IMG/VR virus record: IMGVR_UViG_3300021961_008259
Location: 1-45,375 of that record
DNA length: 45,375 nt
Source: a virus
Reading direction: 5' to 3' (one strand)
The position numbers and the translations under genes are program-made. The notes under the pieces are model-generated. The model made no database searches, had not been told where the DNA came from, and saw nothing but the letters and a program-made list of their open reading frames with translations. Positions 37,401 through 45,112 of this stretch are shown piece after piece. Numbering within the stretch: the first letter of the stretch is position 1; each line of letters begins with the position of its first letter.

Positions 37401-39261
37401 TCCAGAAAAGCAACCATCATTCAAACACAACTTTGTTATGTACAGCAGACCTACAGCGTTTGGACCAGCGGTTTCTGGGCGTCAAGATTTAAATCCGATG
37501 AGTGCCTCGGCTGGCGCTCCTTCGCTCGCTACAACTGGTGATCATTTCAACTTATCAGCATCAGCATATGGTGTGAAAGACTCTCTCAACGGCTACAACT
37601 GGTCGTTCACGCCTCCATACTACTATGGAGAGGCTTGGGTTGACTTTATTTTCAGACCATCTGCCAGTGTTGAATACGATCTCACAAGAATCTTGGCTGA
37701 AACAAGAATTGTTAAGAGAAGGTATGATCCCGGCTCCGATATGGTCGATCACAAAAAGGTCGATGGATTTTATCGTAGAACCCTCCACAGAGATCAAGAT
37801 ATTCGGTTCACAGAAGCAGGTGCGCCTGCTCTTGGTCCAACTTACGGAAGAAACTTCACACCATACGCTAGTGAAAACATCAATGACAACGCGATGCAGT
37901 TGGACTCATGTCTTAACTTATTCGGTATTGAATACGAACAAAAAGCAAAAACCAACAAGTTCGGTTTACAAATATCAAAGGACAATGAGCAAGCAAGCCA
38001 AAGATGGGTTATTCAGCCTAAGTTTGAAACCCCAATGATGAACTTCGTTGACTACACTTCAGCTAGCGCACCACCGGAAAATCCACCTCCGGGCTGGACA
38101 CCAGATGAAACAGAAATTTCAATACCGCAAAACTTTGGTTCCGAGTCGGTACCACGCGGTATGTGGCATCAGTTTGGTAGGCTTCCTAAAACACGAGAAG
38201 AGGGTATCTTCATGGAGATCGGAGACATCCCACCAAACTGGCTTAAGAACCATTACGAAGTTGTGACTGGGTCATCAATTTACAACAATTACGCTGCTAG
38301 TGGAGATCCGGAACTATACAAGAACATGAAGTCATTCTCTAAACTTTGTGGCTTTGATGAGAACAACTCAAGCGTAAGACTTGGTGAAGTTGCCAATAAA
38401 CAAACAATTCGAGAAGCAGTTGTTGCTATTCCATATCTGGTCGAAGGTTTGACGGAGGGTGAAACACAACCCACAACAGAGAACGCCAAGACTAGAAAGA
38501 GATTTATTAACATTCCAACGAAGAGATGGAAAAACGCTCGCCAAGAAGAAGAAGGCAGCATTGAAGGCGATTCACTCAACACTGCTGGAGCATCTATCCG
38601 CCGTCTTGCGGAGCAGATGGAAAGGTACGTACTTCCTCCGCAGTTTGACTTCTTGAACAACAAAGACATTGACCCGATCGCTATGTATATCTTTGAGTTC
38701 AAGTATGAGTTGGACAAGAATGATCTTGCTTACATCTGGCAAAACCTTGCACCAAGAAACTATGAAAAGGCTACCTTTGAGAAAGATATGGTTGCGCACG
38801 AGCTTCTGAACACAGAGTTGCTTACGGAGCAAAACCTGTTATCTAACCCGAACTTGCGATGGATGGTGTTCAAGGTCAAGCAAAGAGGACAAACGCTGTA
38901 CCGAGACATGATCACTGGTCAAATCGACGAGTCCACCTTCCAGCCCGGTTTTGCTGAAAACGATGCAAGCGGCTATCCTCTACTGTATAACTGGCCATAT
39001 GACTACATTTCCATTGTCGAAACAATTAACTTTGATGTAGACGTTAAATACGATAGGGAAACAGCTAAGAAGATGAAGTCCGATTCAATGAGAAACATCG
39101 GCGCCCAAAACCAAATTCTTAACAAGAAACGTCGTCAGCCCGGTATTACGGCAACCAAGTTGAATGAAAAGCAAGCAACAAATGATGTTCCACAAAAAGG
39201 CGTGAAGCCAAAAGCGCAAAACAAACTATCTAAACGCATATCTACAAAATATAGAAAATAA
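28450..39261 (+). CDS. 3603-residue tail/baseplate protein with two LamG-like domains
   Basis: One uninterrupted frame of 10.8 kb. Two concanavalin-type (LamG/Laminin G-like) domains are visible: about 190-415 (VTIEFWAMTG, WGHYAFVFKN, KLYVNGELNDTK, GSLDEFRFWKTART), and about 1777-1995 (FSWSGWVKFG, GWHHHVLTWDA, KLYIDGTLQAS, ASVDEYSFWTSELS). They often bind glycans or other proteins. At about 610-630, IFKSKGTHRSIRNVLRCF is a baseplate-like helix seen in many phage tail proteins (gpI/gp7-type). The C-terminus is basic (KKRRQPG..., ISTKYRK). It might be a wedge-plus-fibre fusion or an oversize gp7-like protein, but I cannot assign it. It overlaps the previous gene by 11 bases. Confidence 0.82.
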   Translation: MSIKDLFGRQVLSDKNKKDLASDIESTDNLKAIKTKQESFVPQVNYDNPDTFAKYGSANLYYKSALDRIINYYPYDGSDAEINTFYNKSLDIEKYIFDKKYPRTNGYINLSANGWGTSTKLNGYGVPSTLEYITFDGGPNTVNETASLSKLMPDPTNSKFQYNNVYDDNLYVNNGYPSGYGEGTRDSNLKANFNTGVTIEFWAMTGSTPAVISPLTDRQVVFDMWNNNLSSSADESYGRIRIELQNTDTSASPFLVTVQSGTLSASAKQINTASIGTTSLSSSLNGWGHYAFVFKNPTSTSFEIKLYVNGELNDTKTYTSTTIGELSAKGMQGRLGGLLTAPSFLADSTLVDNYIGGGKLSGSLDEFRFWKTARTAEQIGRNWFDQIRGGVNSDIANTTLGMYYKFNEGITGTSSIDSVVLDYGGRICNGTWTGYSSVSRNTGSAIVSASAADFEYLDPIVYDTHPSVVSLRNELEEKGLYHDRQNSTQFINLIPSWVIEEMENEGGANGDSDLEKLSHIMGAYFDKLYLQISALPSLRHEQYTSSSYKALPFAQHLPESLGLTMPELFVDANVLEKFKNRNNTELYDGDLNEAKNLIYQNLYNSLAGIFKSKGTHRSIRNVLRCFNIDDNLVYFKTYSDNQTYELNTNVKQTLKKRKRLNFNTASAAHAVMYQDADPAIPGSQGYISGGTGQPEIAGVPSPVYEATGSQDRYGFTVESSIYFPRFFNIADSYQRNFFTASLFGMQTVFTGSTGTGYAGGTTSLTGAQDIANFQVYAVRDALNSRNVRFILTSSFDPHPFDALESQTFLSTYNSENWNLSVGLRPTKKFSGFVSGSDDYGYEVIFRGYNNKLGTINNSFAVSASISSTVGKNMIRSNKRLYIGAQNTNLTGANVHPSDVEFNGLKYWTQYIDDLSLKQHSLDRENAGISGSYQNTSPFDSENTTHDVYNLNALALNWHFGTVTGSDGSGNFYSTDISSGSAFVRDNFGWNAKISGYVHPGKGHGFKADSDNVVNNELVNEYKFIDPEVVTSDDMVNVLSADDELYGLFDEVPSYVHTVEKSLYAAISEEILDYFAGAVDFNNIIGDPVHRYREDYKPLETLRNIYFEKFNNLRTVEAFTEYYKWFDDAVANIIEQLVPASANFVGDTYNIVESHVLERPKYKSQFPTIEFNAPTVDASISGIGAFLLSYQTDLFGGVEASPRPTNLHKNYWKKRAQPGGRGTGSFEIESGDADVDAQRRKFRNIMHSKPAFSGSRVILSQIDGTTYERERLLQTQLGGTVSFRNAELNRTIKGGVNFPPNKSFAFAYASTYPAGPVNTTDGVFIPENVLLGFTEDFTAIENIEQWDEEGNVGKKRHRTIGVVQGRDYDGDYTNYTNVKSNFAFPFNIMSGTIKGGADDYISERLSSSVTITNLHNDVYGDELEKPMQGPFTEYAVGGHQSRHVSLNSGSDDYTNRAEAWKILLGLRGPCPGDVWLSGAIGLVSADYPWPEANEVGETPYPMTASHKAVYYRDFVAKRPVNIRNILMRTGSTILGNYEHNYEVIHSFDTYANPRQFIETQPALPTQIFQNNSTSSTQTRTFLDLHRTDEGHYQFVDEYNTHYLTGTANKSIIATRFSTVGGALTDGTGYRDFRSNTFSPYNAINNRYLTVIKPSQGPSGSISEATGSGTTGIRVYDIHGKDYGLRSHYARHTARFGRDSLFVTAPGTSYEELPGFHKTHRNNICRIGEASTTITPILEGLTLNNDDCLLYQDETKNSTLLHTASILSSTTPETLLQAITGSGTSFSWSGWVKFGEQGSQDEETIFAIGLRQGNAPLFSLRKNYAGSTPNKYEIELYIRTNGNADGKTGTNSYTTWYWAVDEDLTDGWHHHVLTWDAIADGNLGTSNPANISAAKLYIDGTLQASATLGFDPTAQGYYNQTNGTLNVRGFTSQKRVDNEFMTLGGDCQGAGNLRALTASVDEYSFWTSELSADNVDTLYNGGIPCDIDGAITASNLPNSIWEWLRFETDQSAGRFFLDSSNPGVYSTSNRAIGYYGEVFVPLAITGAALSLDLPTNASLGFPLPGCTQTVVGYAETTTYDTEQLYDNFNIQHQIPRDTRQYAWITASLESTASWWSCGFTPARFEIRSGSTMIEPLNFVSASEAGSYIILGQRTFSAEITELGPPYNVESTFLPSVNRINYHVTDPITSSTNTLGYAASVPLTDRRSAAPFGTQYRNTDFVPARNDSGDEDLFNSLMFKRGNQYAGANWVRMRQGDHPILVNERRNNTLSTIYTGSALRHFALPPVSTKGRPVLLNMDYANSFSTSVGGYREQVENVTLQTTYNNEMIGFNEQELNTFTNINFDSEVTSFEQLVAMRARNNINLNWIVYSENLFPSARREFISSSMTRVGYDNAFWRDTIENRVTGGMGVPNSVGVEEYTDWDSVTRYITQSLWPLDAPSDFETRTAPPEVAYTTDPIFTNARYYTGSSLIYSNSAGELQNTYSFYHFTDPQPGSGVTYFFNAGQIPLVIRNAGLYSRKHMLNSPLSAFNPVGISSSTNNLVVGMEANNTRLALPSDPVAAGVTASFATGSGEAAWQAPAQAGYLTTSNGIAGFVYDSSKPWYNDYDDFRYDIKTMAKGYGVVPEFRVSEQIEKYGKVGIDGEIFDYLEIPGTNLSSSQDTFYKDYSNSDFMQNFLDIKGMSGLKASEIRLTCKAAIKFNPYKGFYPAQRTLDLVSQFSRSYADSLTFTYFSSSAGADAASISNTALMQYSYARPVMQPLFAPGIMYNSIKSGMAVDYPVVTNGYKVYKQLVTGAADGSGDYPENYMIAATISGNIKADEGGAKYISGAFWDLRVPFEAIMNPAKYLNGVELPDIEPHPQVSLPFAATASLQVQNAAEAYNRMSSNFFAEVGKFFLQGGDYTKLRSTGVDLGKKKFTGEEVYGARLRMRTSYEGSRTYEFEQGSDGTNYFYSTLGAQAFFKNFTAVTIPTASPITGISGSYELPQDPEKQPSFKHNFVMYSRPTAFGPAVSGRQDLNPMSASAGAPSLATTGDHFNLSASAYGVKDSLNGYNWSFTPPYYYGEAWVDFIFRPSASVEYDLTRILAETRIVKRRYDPGSDMVDHKKVDGFYRRTLHRDQDIRFTEAGAPALGPTYGRNFTPYASENINDNAMQLDSCLNLFGIEYEQKAKTNKFGLQISKDNEQASQRWVIQPKFETPMMNFVDYTSASAPPENPPPGWTPDETEISIPQNFGSESVPRGMWHQFGRLPKTREEGIFMEIGDIPPNWLKNHYEVVTGSSIYNNYAASGDPELYKNMKSFSKLCGFDENNSSVRLGEVANKQTIREAVVAIPYLVEGLTEGETQPTTENAKTRKRFINIPTKRWKNARQEEEGSIEGDSLNTAGASIRRLAEQMERYVLPPQFDFLNNKDIDPIAMYIFEFKYELDKNDLAYIWQNLAPRNYEKATFEKDMVAHELLNTELLTEQNLLSNPNLRWMVFKVKQRGQTLYRDMITGQIDESTFQPGFAENDASGYPLLYNWPYDYISIVETINFDVDVKYDRETAKKMKSDSMRNIGAQNQILNKKRRQPGITATKLNEKQATNDVPQKGVKPKAQNKLSKRISTKYRK

Positions 39262-39283
39262 TTGAAAGGCATAATTATTATAA

Positions 39284-40369
39284 ATGACCAAGATCCTCGA
39301 CAAGAAACAAACAGTAATAGATTTTCAGCTAACTGGTTACGGCAAATACCTGATGTCCATCGGGCAGTATGCGCCGGAGTATTATGCTTTTTATGATGAC
39401 AACGTTGTATACGACAACCAATACAATAATATAAGCGAGTCACAGAACTCAATTAATGAAAGAATTAAAAACGAAACACCGTACATAAGCACACTAACCT
39501 TGTTCGAAGATATTGATGGTACCCAACAGCAGTTGGTCCGAACAGATCCAGAAGATGTGTTCATCACTGATGCTGCAACGGACACAACATATCGATTCAC
39601 AAAAGCTGAAAACTACTTTTTATCTGATGTCACGCCTATCAGATATATGCCACGCAAAGACATTTTCAGATATGGAGCAGCTATTGGTGATGCTCTCTTG
39701 GAAGCAAAGGAAACGGACGCAGCCCCAGCTTGGAAAGTTATTGTACTAAATGGAGAGATAACAAGCACACAAACTCATTTTGAAGTACAAACAAACGTTT
39801 CGGGAACTATCCCGCAAATAAACATAGCGGTCGATTACAAAAAAGAAATCAGAGACAGCAGATATCCCACCAGACAGTCAGACCAGATTCCAGTTGATGA
39901 TGGAAGCCCGAGAGCAGAGGTCAGTTCAACAATAAACTTTGAAGATGGAAACTTCGTCTATTTATCCGCACAAGATCCAATAATATATGTTGACGAAGTT
40001 AACACAGAGCTATTAAACGAAAACTATGATGTAGAAGTTTTCATAGTCTCATCGTCAGCAACTACTGCCCCAGTGTTAGAAAGGAAATTTTTTGAAACGG
40101 TTGATGAACAAATAGTAAACGGGATGATGGTTAGGGCGAATCCTGAGCAAAAGTATTCCGGAGAGTTGCCAAGAACGGCAGTCGAATATTACTTTGACTT
40201 TAAGAGCGACAAAATGGCTGACCGAGATATAGTTTGTAGACAGCTACAAAATTATAACAAAACGTCGTATTATATTGACTTGGACATAGACTGTACAGGT
40301 AGAGAAACTGATGATGTATACTTTGATATTTATGGAAGCCAAGTGGAGCCTGAGATATGCCTAGACTAA
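39284..40369 (+). CDS. Virion structural protein, unknown (361 residues)
   Basis: The N-terminus DKKQTVIDFQLTGYGKYLMS, then PEYYAFYDDNVVYD, has the shape of a conserved head seen in uncharacterised phage tail proteins, and the rest is acidic and beta-rich with no recognisable domain. The length is close to T4 gp8 (334), another wedge protein, but I see no gp8 motif, so this is only a positional suggestion. The best ribosome site is AAAGG about 15 bases before the ATG, longer than usual. TATAAATG covers the start codon, so a promoter reading cannot be excluded. It overlaps the next gene by 13 bases. Confidence 0.7.
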   Translation: MTKILDKKQTVIDFQLTGYGKYLMSIGQYAPEYYAFYDDNVVYDNQYNNISESQNSINERIKNETPYISTLTLFEDIDGTQQQLVRTDPEDVFITDAATDTTYRFTKAENYFLSDVTPIRYMPRKDIFRYGAAIGDALLEAKETDAAPAWKVIVLNGEITSTQTHFEVQTNVSGTIPQINIAVDYKKEIRDSRYPTRQSDQIPVDDGSPRAEVSSTINFEDGNFVYLSAQDPIIYVDEVNTELLNENYDVEVFIVSSSATTAPVLERKFFETVDEQIVNGMMVRANPEQKYSGELPRTAVEYYFDFKSDKMADRDIVCRQLQNYNKTSYYIDLDIDCTGRETDDVYFDIYGSQVEPEICLD

Positions 40370-43300
40370 CAAAACAACAATCCGTAGAATATTACGGCAG
40401 AAACCTTCCAACCCCGACAATTGAGAAGATAACATTATCAAATGTTCAGAGTGATGACGAAATATACGATACTCTGAGAATAGCTAGCGAGGCAACGGGC
40501 ACCGAAGTTAGCGATGCAGCCATAGAAACTATCACTAGAATTGATACAGACATTTCATTTCATTTTTCAACAGATGAAGATTTCAAAGTAGAAGAATTTG
40601 AGAAAAACTTATTTGATGCTGGTGCCGAAGAGTCTCTATATATCACTTTATATTTATCTTATAGCGCACTGGGGGACAATCAAAAGGTTTTCAAGACTAA
40701 CATTATAAAAGAATTTGATAACAATTCTGGTCTTTTACGTGAAACGATCCTTTCTTATCCTCGTGGTACTGTCAACTATACCGAAGCAGGAATAGGGCTT
40801 TTGGCTATCGGAAAAACTGACTCGCTTAGTTTAGTTTCAGTTCCTTTATCTGACTTCCACAGTGTAGCAGAATTGACTTCTGATGTCGATGCCGATGATA
40901 ATGCAGTCATCAGAGTAACTAATATAAAAATTACAACTTATGTAAGAAACTTCACTAGCAGAGAAAATATCAACGTATTTTGTTGCGCCAGCACGAGACA
41001 CCCATATGAGATAGAGACGCCAACATCTTTTTCGTTGGATCCAATAACGGTCTCAATGAATTACAGCGATGTGACTTATGAGCAGATCGTTAGAAACAGT
41101 ACCTTAGCAACTTTTAGTGAGCCTGTGTTTGTTGACGCTCAAGGGCTTCACTATCCGAACTATCCATTGGCATCAATAAATAAGAAATATTACAAGACCG
41201 AAGAGTATGGTTCCAAAGAAGTATTCGATTCAGTAAATGCCCTTTTGGCTGAATATGAAGCAAGATCTCTTTTGGATGAAGAATTACAAAGAGTAACAGA
41301 CCAAGTAAAACTGGTTCTTGCAGTGCATGAAAACGATGTAGAGTTTTTACAACAACTCAACAAGGCAGCACAAGGGTTTTCTGTGACCAGCACAGAGTCA
41401 CAAGCCATTGCCTTTAACCAAAGGTTTAGAGACTTAATAAACAATGCAGATGCAATATTGAGACAACAAGAAGAGGTTGTAAAAAGAATCTTCCGCAATT
41501 ACAAGATTGTAGATTCAAGGGACACCACATTGCCCGAGTTTACAGCATATTCTTACGTGACTGGCTTACAAGACAAAGACTTCTTATATCAAAATATTTT
41601 TAATACAAACATTGCCAACTATGTGCCGATGATTACTGCCCCCGCGGACTACCCCGGTAAAGCAGAATTGCCCGCAACACCAGCAGAGATGGTTAGCGAA
41701 TTTAGAGAAGATGCGCTTTCAATTAGAAAAGAACTAGAAAGTATCATGATTCCATTCACAACACCCGGTGCTGCTGCTAGCGGAGCCACAACATTTTCAG
41801 GCGTAACATACACTGGTGTCACAGCCGGCGTCCCATCTGCTACACCGGCTGCTGCTGCTGCTGCAGCAACGTCACCAGTAAAAGAAAAGATTGATGCAGC
41901 AGTTAGGGATATGGCTGACTGGTGTTTTAATGTTTGGGCAGGAAGATTTATCAAAGGTAGTGCTCATCCGGCGTACCAAAATGCAGACGGACATTCCGGC
42001 GCCCACTATTATGTTGTTAACTTGACCAGTCCTTCTATTGATACAGAGCCGTCTCCATCAGAGTGGAACTGGGCGCCCGATCGGGATGATTACGGTATTA
42101 CTGGTGATGAAGTATTCTATTGGGATGACACCGCGCCGGGAAACTATGAAATTGCTAGGTGGGCTAACATGGTTGGCACCTTACCAACTGCTGAGTGGCA
42201 AAACCATGAACGCCAAATAACAGCCGCTTCTACTGCTGATTTCGAGTCTGGAGATGAATATTACGAAGATATCTTGAACAAATTCGGGTATGTGCCCTCA
42301 AGAGACGCATCAAGACCGGATAGTTCTCCCAGAAATGGAGGTCCTGCTTATACTGTTACTTGGAATACCGATCCGGCAGTTACAGAATATGTAGATAATC
42401 CAGCAGCGACAATGCCTCGTACATGGCGCTGGTTTGATCAATATTTCTGGACGCCAGTTTCTATGTTTCTATTGAGTGCTTTATATTATTTAGCTCAGCA
42501 AGAGCACCAAATTGAGTTTTTCGTTCCTAAAGACGCATCTGGTCCAGTTCCGACTCTTGAAGAGACTATTGAAGATTCGCTAGCTGCAACTGCTTTAGGA
42601 GACCTAGTAGGAGAGCTTGGTGGCGAGTCCGTCCTCCGCTTTCAGTTTGCTAACAAATATATGAGCGACTATTATGAAAAAGTTGGAGGCATAAGCCCAC
42701 TACACAGAAACTCAATCGATTCAGATTCAGAAAGAAGAATACACCAGCTTATATATGATACTAGTGCTGATGCTGGTGGAGACTATCGTTACACTGAATC
42801 TAAAGATATGGACGGATATGGTATTGGGTGGTGGCGCTGCGCAAGAAGAAAATATAATGACATTTACCAGAAGGTAGAGCAAATATTTTATAGTGTTTAT
42901 GGTATTGATCCTGACACATTAGCATACGAAGCCGGCTCAGCAGCACTTGTTGATGGACCCCCGCCAGTAGACACAAACACTGCAACAACTCTCGATACAT
43001 ATATTTCCGAAGGTCCTTTGCGTATTGCAGAAAAAGTCATATCAGATACTCTTGAAAAAATTGATAATAGACCGGCGGACGATTTCGATACTGAAGCTGA
43101 AAGAGATAACTGGACCAATGTCTACACTGATCAAATTATAGAAGCAGCATTTAGTGAAATAGAGACATATTACGACAAAAAGTTTTGCAAGATATATGCA
43201 TGCACAGCATTGCCAGATGAAAAAATTACAACATTCTGGGAAGAATGGCGAACAGACATTGGTGGTCCAGCGCCTCTTATAGTAGAGTTGCCAGATAGCA

Positions 43301-45060
43301 CTAAAATTAGAAATCTAGATTATGTTTATGCAGTTGGCAGAAACCGCGGCGAAGATGTATATCCAAATATCGCTTATGGCGGTTGGGGCGGATTGACTAT
43401 TTCAGAGACAGTCGAAGGAGAAACATCATCTTCAAGCAATACGCATATAATTAATTTAGGTCAAGCATTCATAGACCTGCTAAAAGAAAACATTAACACC
43501 AATAGAGATCGGATAAGACAAACAATAAAAAGATATATTACTGCCCACGCTCTGTTTACAGGCTTCAATAGTGATATTGGTATCCACTCGGCATTAGCGG
43601 AAGTTGATATCGTTCTGAGTAAATACGGCTATTTCTTCTTTGATATGGAGAAATACATAAGAAAGAACTCTCATCTTTCTAAAGTATTGAACGTCGATAG
43701 ATTATTAATAGACTTTCCGTCTGCCAAGCAAATGACCAATGCTGCATGCCGACTTAAAGAAGTTGGCGTAAAGCTGGACAACTTTGGTGTTGATCCTGCA
43801 ACGGGACTCACAACTACAACAACAGCAGCAAAACTTCGCTTAGTAAAAGATGAAAGCAATATTGTAACAACTTCCTTTATTAATGACTTTAAAGAATTAG
43901 AGTTTGAAACTCCCATTGATCCAAAAACAGGAAGACCTCGTGTATATCGAAGAATTAATGCTTTGCAAGCAATTTCTTTTGATCAAATAACAGAGTACAC
44001 TGGTGCTAGGGAACTGGCTTCTAGTGCTGGTACATCTGCTTCTGATACGTTCCGCCAAGAAGCTGATAGAGTATTGGGAGGCTCCGCCGCTCCCACGACC
44101 ACCCCGGCCACAGGTACAGGTGGCTATACTCTTAGTGACAGTATAACTGATTTTATTTCATCTACAGCCGGCCCCCGCCTTGGCGCAGGTACTGCTGCGC
44201 AGCAAGAGGCGCTAGCCGGACTGACGACTACTTTGGCAGACCGTCTAAGCGTGGACATCACAGATCTTGTTACAGATGTTGCACATGCTCCAAAACAAAT
44301 GCATACAGGTTTGGTTATGAGAAACTACGCTTTCCCCGGTTTTGCTAATGCAGCCCTTCTCGGTGGAAAGGTCTGGCGAAATGATTATCGAATGATGATG
44401 TTTAAATATCAGTTCTTTTTAGACGACGACGATGCCTTTTCGTTTGCAGGTGATCCAGAATTAGATGATGGTAACGTATCTTACGATAACTTAACTTTTG
44501 ACTTACAAATAGTTGACAATTCACCAGAGATATTTTATACATTGGTTCAAAAGTTTAGGAAAAATCTCAAATTATTTAAAATGAATTATGTGGATTTTGC
44601 AGAAGAGGCTTGTGCGTTCAACTCTTTCGATCAAAACTTTAACAGATTTTTTGTTGATCAAATGCTGATTAGATATCCGACGCCACCAAAAACACCATGG
44701 CATACGATGGTTGCTACATATATTTCATATACAAATATTATGACCGAATCATATCGTGGCGACAGGCTTACAATGTTTGAAGCGGGTAATAATATTCTTG
44801 AACTCATAAGACCGGAAACCGGAAATCTTAATTCATTAAGGTTATTTTATGAAAATTGCGAGAGCATGTTAGACAAATTGATATCCGCAGAAGAAGTACT
44901 GAGAGAAACAGCAACTCAAACAATATTTGACTTTACATATGAAGACGTTATTGGTGCGGCAGTTATAGATCATATAGGAGACTATTCAGATAGACTTGAG
45001 GATCCTAGAGTGTCCGAGTTCGGAGGGGACGAAGATTTATATGGTATTGAAGATTTTTAA
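40357..45060 (+). CDS. Large virion protein of 1567 residues, unknown function
   Basis: I do not recognise a family. The head (residues 1-300) is a beta-rich, acidic region with repeated Asp/Glu and Thr/Ser. A helical segment lies at about 290-390. A seven-alanine run at 498-504 and a Thr/Pro/Gly-rich stretch at about 1245-1260 look like flexible linkers. The C-terminal part is helical and aromatic (HTGLVMRNYAFPGFANAAL, then RNDYRMMMFKYQFFLDDDD). No signal peptide or membrane segment is seen. It is in the tail-gene run, with GGAGCC before the ATG, and is probably a structural protein. It overlaps the preceding gene by 13 bases. Confidence 0.75.
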   Translation: MPRLTKQQSVEYYGRNLPTPTIEKITLSNVQSDDEIYDTLRIASEATGTEVSDAAIETITRIDTDISFHFSTDEDFKVEEFEKNLFDAGAEESLYITLYLSYSALGDNQKVFKTNIIKEFDNNSGLLRETILSYPRGTVNYTEAGIGLLAIGKTDSLSLVSVPLSDFHSVAELTSDVDADDNAVIRVTNIKITTYVRNFTSRENINVFCCASTRHPYEIETPTSFSLDPITVSMNYSDVTYEQIVRNSTLATFSEPVFVDAQGLHYPNYPLASINKKYYKTEEYGSKEVFDSVNALLAEYEARSLLDEELQRVTDQVKLVLAVHENDVEFLQQLNKAAQGFSVTSTESQAIAFNQRFRDLINNADAILRQQEEVVKRIFRNYKIVDSRDTTLPEFTAYSYVTGLQDKDFLYQNIFNTNIANYVPMITAPADYPGKAELPATPAEMVSEFREDALSIRKELESIMIPFTTPGAAASGATTFSGVTYTGVTAGVPSATPAAAAAAATSPVKEKIDAAVRDMADWCFNVWAGRFIKGSAHPAYQNADGHSGAHYYVVNLTSPSIDTEPSPSEWNWAPDRDDYGITGDEVFYWDDTAPGNYEIARWANMVGTLPTAEWQNHERQITAASTADFESGDEYYEDILNKFGYVPSRDASRPDSSPRNGGPAYTVTWNTDPAVTEYVDNPAATMPRTWRWFDQYFWTPVSMFLLSALYYLAQQEHQIEFFVPKDASGPVPTLEETIEDSLAATALGDLVGELGGESVLRFQFANKYMSDYYEKVGGISPLHRNSIDSDSERRIHQLIYDTSADAGGDYRYTESKDMDGYGIGWWRCARRKYNDIYQKVEQIFYSVYGIDPDTLAYEAGSAALVDGPPPVDTNTATTLDTYISEGPLRIAEKVISDTLEKIDNRPADDFDTEAERDNWTNVYTDQIIEAAFSEIETYYDKKFCKIYACTALPDEKITTFWEEWRTDIGGPAPLIVELPDSTKIRNLDYVYAVGRNRGEDVYPNIAYGGWGGLTISETVEGETSSSSNTHIINLGQAFIDLLKENINTNRDRIRQTIKRYITAHALFTGFNSDIGIHSALAEVDIVLSKYGYFFFDMEKYIRKNSHLSKVLNVDRLLIDFPSAKQMTNAACRLKEVGVKLDNFGVDPATGLTTTTTAAKLRLVKDESNIVTTSFINDFKELEFETPIDPKTGRPRVYRRINALQAISFDQITEYTGARELASSAGTSASDTFRQEADRVLGGSAAPTTTPATGTGGYTLSDSITDFISSTAGPRLGAGTAAQQEALAGLTTTLADRLSVDITDLVTDVAHAPKQMHTGLVMRNYAFPGFANAALLGGKVWRNDYRMMMFKYQFFLDDDDAFSFAGDPELDDGNVSYDNLTFDLQIVDNSPEIFYTLVQKFRKNLKLFKMNYVDFAEEACAFNSFDQNFNRFFVDQMLIRYPTPPKTPWHTMVATYISYTNIMTESYRGDRLTMFEAGNNILELIRPETGNLNSLRLFYENCESMLDKLISAEEVLRETATQTIFDFTYEDVIGAAVIDHIGDYSDRLEDPRVSEFGGDEDLYGIEDF
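41848..41862 (+). repeat. GCT trinucleotide run in the alanine linker
   Basis: Five tandem GCT codons, followed by two GCA, encode the run of seven alanines at residues 498-504 of the 1567-residue protein. Such simple repeats can change length by slippage without altering the frame, consistent with a linker. Confidence 0.5.
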
Positions 45061-45112
45061 ACTAAATTGATATTTTACCATAAACACTAATTATTTCGAA
45101 AGAGGATACGAA
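45061..45112 (+). other. 52-base gap, possible weak promoter
   Basis: The gap between the 1567-residue gene and the next one is AT-rich. TTGATA at 45067-45072 could be a -35-like box but no good -10 box follows at the right distance. AGAGGA at 45101-45106 is the ribosome site for the following gene. I see no terminator hairpin. Confidence 0.2.

Noticed and set aside
37625-38038. Plus-strand frame of 137 residues in another frame of the 3603-residue gene
   Set aside because: It overlaps the long frame entirely, has no recognisable motif and its composition looks like a frame shadow.
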